Below are positions 62,396-64,000 of a stretch of DNA of 64,000 bases, piece by piece. Position numbers and translations under genes: made by a program. How positions within the stretch are numbered: position 1 is the stretch's first letter; each line of letters begins with the position of its first letter. Origin of the DNA: Candidatus Tokpelaia sp. JSC189 (lineage in GTDB: Bacteria; Pseudomonadota; Alphaproteobacteria; Rhizobiales; Rhizobiaceae); assembly GCA_003331045.1 (NCBI GenBank), contig QENA01000012.1, positions 113,889-177,888 on the forward strand, in the 5' to 3' direction. Below the pieces are notes generated by a model. The model ran no database searches and was not told the origin of the DNA. It was given only the letters and a program-made list of their open reading frames with translations.

Positions 62396-63248
62396 GATTC
62401 CCAAGGCCTTTGTTACAGGTTATCCGATCCATCAGTCCCGTTCACCACAGATTCACAGCTACTGGCTTGATTTTTACAGGATTTCTGGTAGTTACGATCC
62501 GGTTGAGATCACCGGTGAACATTTTCCTTTTTTCATCCATTCATTGAAAGAGCGGGGGTTCTCTGGTGGCAATGTTACTCTGCCATACAAGGAACAGGCT
62601 TATGCATTGGCAGAAAAATGTGATGAAGTGGCTAGTCATATCGGTGCAGTTAATACTTTGTGGTTTGAAAATGGTATTCTTCATGGCGGTAATACCGATG
62701 CCTATGGTTTCGCCTGTAATCTGGATGATTTTGCCCCCGGGTGGGAAAAGGACACAGCTCTTGTAATTGGGGCCGGCGGGGCAAGTCGCGCTGTTTTATT
62801 TGCTCTAAAGGAACGTGGCTATCAGAAAATTATTCTCATTAACCGCACGCGTGGCAGAGCTGATTATCTGGCTCAGCATTTTGGTCGGCAAATAGTTGTC
62901 GCTAATTGGCAGTCTATTAATAATTATATAGGCGAAGCCGAGCTTATTGTGAACACAACATCGCTAGGAATGAAAAATCATATTCATGATCAGGATGAAA
63001 ATCAGCAACCAGTTATTAATTTTGCTGCCGCAAAGCCTGATGTAGTGGTAACAGATCTTGTATACACACCACTCATGACACCTTTTTTGAAACAGGCACA
63101 GAAAACGGGCCTTAAAACTGTTGATGGAATTGGTATGCTTCTCCATCAGGCCACTCTGGGATTTGAGCACTGGTTTGGCATCAAACCCCAAGTAACAAAA
63201 GCATTAAGATCACAGATTCTTACTGGTATGGGAGAGAAGGAAATATGA
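62388..63248 (+). CDS. aroE: Shikimate dehydrogenase
   Basis: NADPH-dependent reduction of 3-dehydroshikimate. The 286 residues include YPIHQSRSP (12-20), the catalytic lysine K68 in NVTLPYKEQ, D104 in NTDAYGF and the Rossmann loop VIGAGGASRAV. An earlier in-frame start at 62361 lies inside maf; the ATG at 62388, after GGGAG, is chosen and overlaps maf by eight bases. Confidence 0.96.
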   Translation: MSKIPKAFVTGYPIHQSRSPQIHSYWLDFYRISGSYDPVEITGEHFPFFIHSLKERGFSGGNVTLPYKEQAYALAEKCDEVASHIGAVNTLWFENGILHGGNTDAYGFACNLDDFAPGWEKDTALVIGAGGASRAVLFALKERGYQKIILINRTRGRADYLAQHFGRQIVVANWQSINNYIGEAELIVNTTSLGMKNHIHDQDENQQPVINFAAAKPDVVVTDLVYTPLMTPFLKQAQKTGLKTVDGIGMLLHQATLGFEHWFGIKPQVTKALRSQILTGMGEKEI

Positions 63249-63832
63249 TCATCCTTGGTCTCACTGGTTCAATCGCTATGGGAAAATCAACTATAGCTTG
63301 TCTTTTTGCAGAAGCAGAAATACCCGTTTACAGTGCAGATGATGCAATCCATATCCTCTATCGCCGGAAGTCGATAATCAAAGAGATTTCCGCAGTTTTT
63401 CCTGACGCTGTTGAAAATGGTGTTATTAACCATAAAAAATTAGGGGCAATGGTTTTTGGCAACCCTGAACTGCTGTATAAGTTAGAATTAATTGTGCATC
63501 CACACGTTTATAAATTGGAAACAGAATTTTTGCAGGAAGCATACAAACAGGGACGTAAGGTTGTTGTTCTTGACATTCCCTTGCTTTTTGAAACCGGAAG
63601 ACAGAACTGGGTTAATCAGATTCTTGTTGTTTCTGCTCCTTTTAAAATTCAGCATGAGCGGGCTTTAAAACGTCCTGATATGACAGAAAAGAAATTTTCT
63701 GCCATTCTTTCTCGTCAGGTTCCTGATGAGGAAAAACGAAAGCAGGCAAATTTTACCATTGATACCGTAAAAAATTTTGATGCAATACGTGAAGAAGTGT
63801 GCAGCGTGATAAAAATACTTATGGATTCGTAG
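63245..63832 (+). CDS. coaE: Dephospho-CoA kinase
   Basis: Last step of CoA synthesis. It has 195 residues with the P-loop GLTGSIAMGKST (5-16), the substrate-binding DAIHILYR region and the DIPLLFETG block near residue 112. It overlaps aroE by four bases (ATGA). In rhizobia dnaQ follows; here the next feature is a tRNA fragment. The enzyme is intact even though coaBC is broken. Confidence 0.95.
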   Translation: MIILGLTGSIAMGKSTIACLFAEAEIPVYSADDAIHILYRRKSIIKEISAVFPDAVENGVINHKKLGAMVFGNPELLYKLELIVHPHVYKLETEFLQEAYKQGRKVVVLDIPLLFETGRQNWVNQILVVSAPFKIQHERALKRPDMTEKKFSAILSRQVPDEEKRKQANFTIDTVKNFDAIREEVCSVIKILMDS

Positions 63833-63857
63833 TTTTTGTGTGTGTTAAAGTAAAGTC

Positions 63858-63906
63858 CTGACTTTTAATCAGTAGGTCCAGGGTTCGAATCCCTGCGCGC
63901 TCACCA
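63858..63906 (+). pseudogene. 3' part of a tRNA-Lys(UUU) gene, probable attachment site
   Basis: From 63858 the sequence forms an anticodon arm (stem CTGA/TCAG, loop CTTTTAA, anticodon TTT), a five-base variable loop, a perfect T-arm CAGGG/CCCTG around TTCGAAT, acceptor strand CGCGCTC, discriminator A and CCA. The D-arm and the 5' acceptor strand (expected GAGCGCG) are absent from the 60 bases before it. Elements that integrate into tRNA genes leave exactly such 3' copies, so this is probably one end of an integrated element or its scar. Confidence 0.75.
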
Positions 63907-63966
63907 ATAAAATCAAAGACTTAAATATAAAAGACAAATCATAAAATTCCAGTGATGAAATCGGGG

Positions 63967-63987
63967 TAACCGCTGGGGTAACCCAAA
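63967..63987 (+). repeat. Direct repeat GGGGTAACC x2
   Basis: Two copies of GGGGTAACC separated by GCT lie about 60 bp downstream of the tRNA-Lys fragment. Close direct repeats near a tRNA-derived attachment site could be integrase arm sites, or part of a coding sequence entering from beyond the window edge. Confidence 0.45.
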
Positions 63988-64000
63988 TATATGGCTTGGT

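Overview
The window looks like chromosome from an alphaproteobacterium of the order Hyphomicrobiales (Rhizobiales). The supporting signs are the rhizobial gene blocks trpF-trpB-trpA-accD-folC, dapF-mtaB-ftsY-ispZ, lgt-midA-pgeF, hemE-hemJ-rho-mnmE-mnmG-parA-parB and maf-aroE-coaE, a C4-pathway heme gene (5-aminolevulinate synthase), CarD, UbiK, and a CtrA-type box near a probable origin. The DNA is AT-rich for this order. Intact housekeeping genes are separated by long non-coding spacers in which broken genes can still be read, which suggests a host-associated lineage in an intermediate stage of genome reduction. Heme synthesis genes (hemA, hemE, hemJ) argue against Bartonella itself, which as I recall lacks most of that pathway. 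A relative of Bartonellaceae/Brucellaceae is my best inference.

Layout. 0-1 kb: decayed DNA with a upp fragment. 1-3.4 kb: ubiE-ubiB, then a broken coaBC. 3.9-6.1 kb (minus): a PfkB-type kinase and SURF1. 6.3-7.3 kb: rpmB and a queuosine-precursor transporter. 7.7-11.7 kb: yggS (minus) divergent from leuS-lptE, followed by a terminator and a probable minus-strand small RNA. 12-17.1 kb (minus): trpFBA-accD-folC. 17.1-18.7 kb: remains of a phage primase/helicase. 18.7-20.7 kb: dapE and plsC, convergent. 20.7-23.6 kb: decayed DNA including a gluconate-dehydrogenase subunit 3 remnant. 23.6-28.6 kb (minus): guaA, rsmB, guaB. 28.6-31 kb: decayed phage DNA with a DNA methyltransferase remnant. 31-35.3 kb: hemA, an MBL-fold hydrolase, and a two-component pair. 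36.3-41.1 kb: ubiK, lgt-midA-pgeF, prs. 42.4-45 kb: rplY-pth-ychF. 46-52 kb: carD, dapF-mtaB-ftsY-ispZ, gloB. 52.4-61 kb (minus): parB, parA, a parS site inside a 58-bp perfect palindrome, mnmG, mnmE, rho, hemJ, hemE. 61.1-61.8 kb: probable oriC with DnaA boxes and a CtrA box. 61.8-63.8 kb: maf-aroE-coaE. 63.86-63.91 kb: the 3' part of a tRNA-Lys.

Functionally this is a core set: ubiquinone (ubiE, ubiB, ubiK), heme (hemA, hemE, hemJ), tryptophan end steps, lysine/peptidoglycan precursors (dapE, dapF), GMP synthesis (guaB, guaA), lipid and envelope work (accD, plsC, lgt, lptE), translation and tRNA modification, and chromosome segregation. Three genes expected from rhizobial synteny are absent at their usual places: holA (next to lptE/parB), rsmG (between mnmG and parA) and the ppsR/DUF299 gene next to the origin. 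coaBC and upp survive only as fragments. The most unusual signals are the parS-centred palindrome, the predicted small RNA with two C-rich loops, the origin region, and the two tRNA fragments. I found no CRISPR array, no intact mobile element, no complete tRNA and no rRNA. Statements about synteny rest on memory of rhizobial genomes, not on a search.
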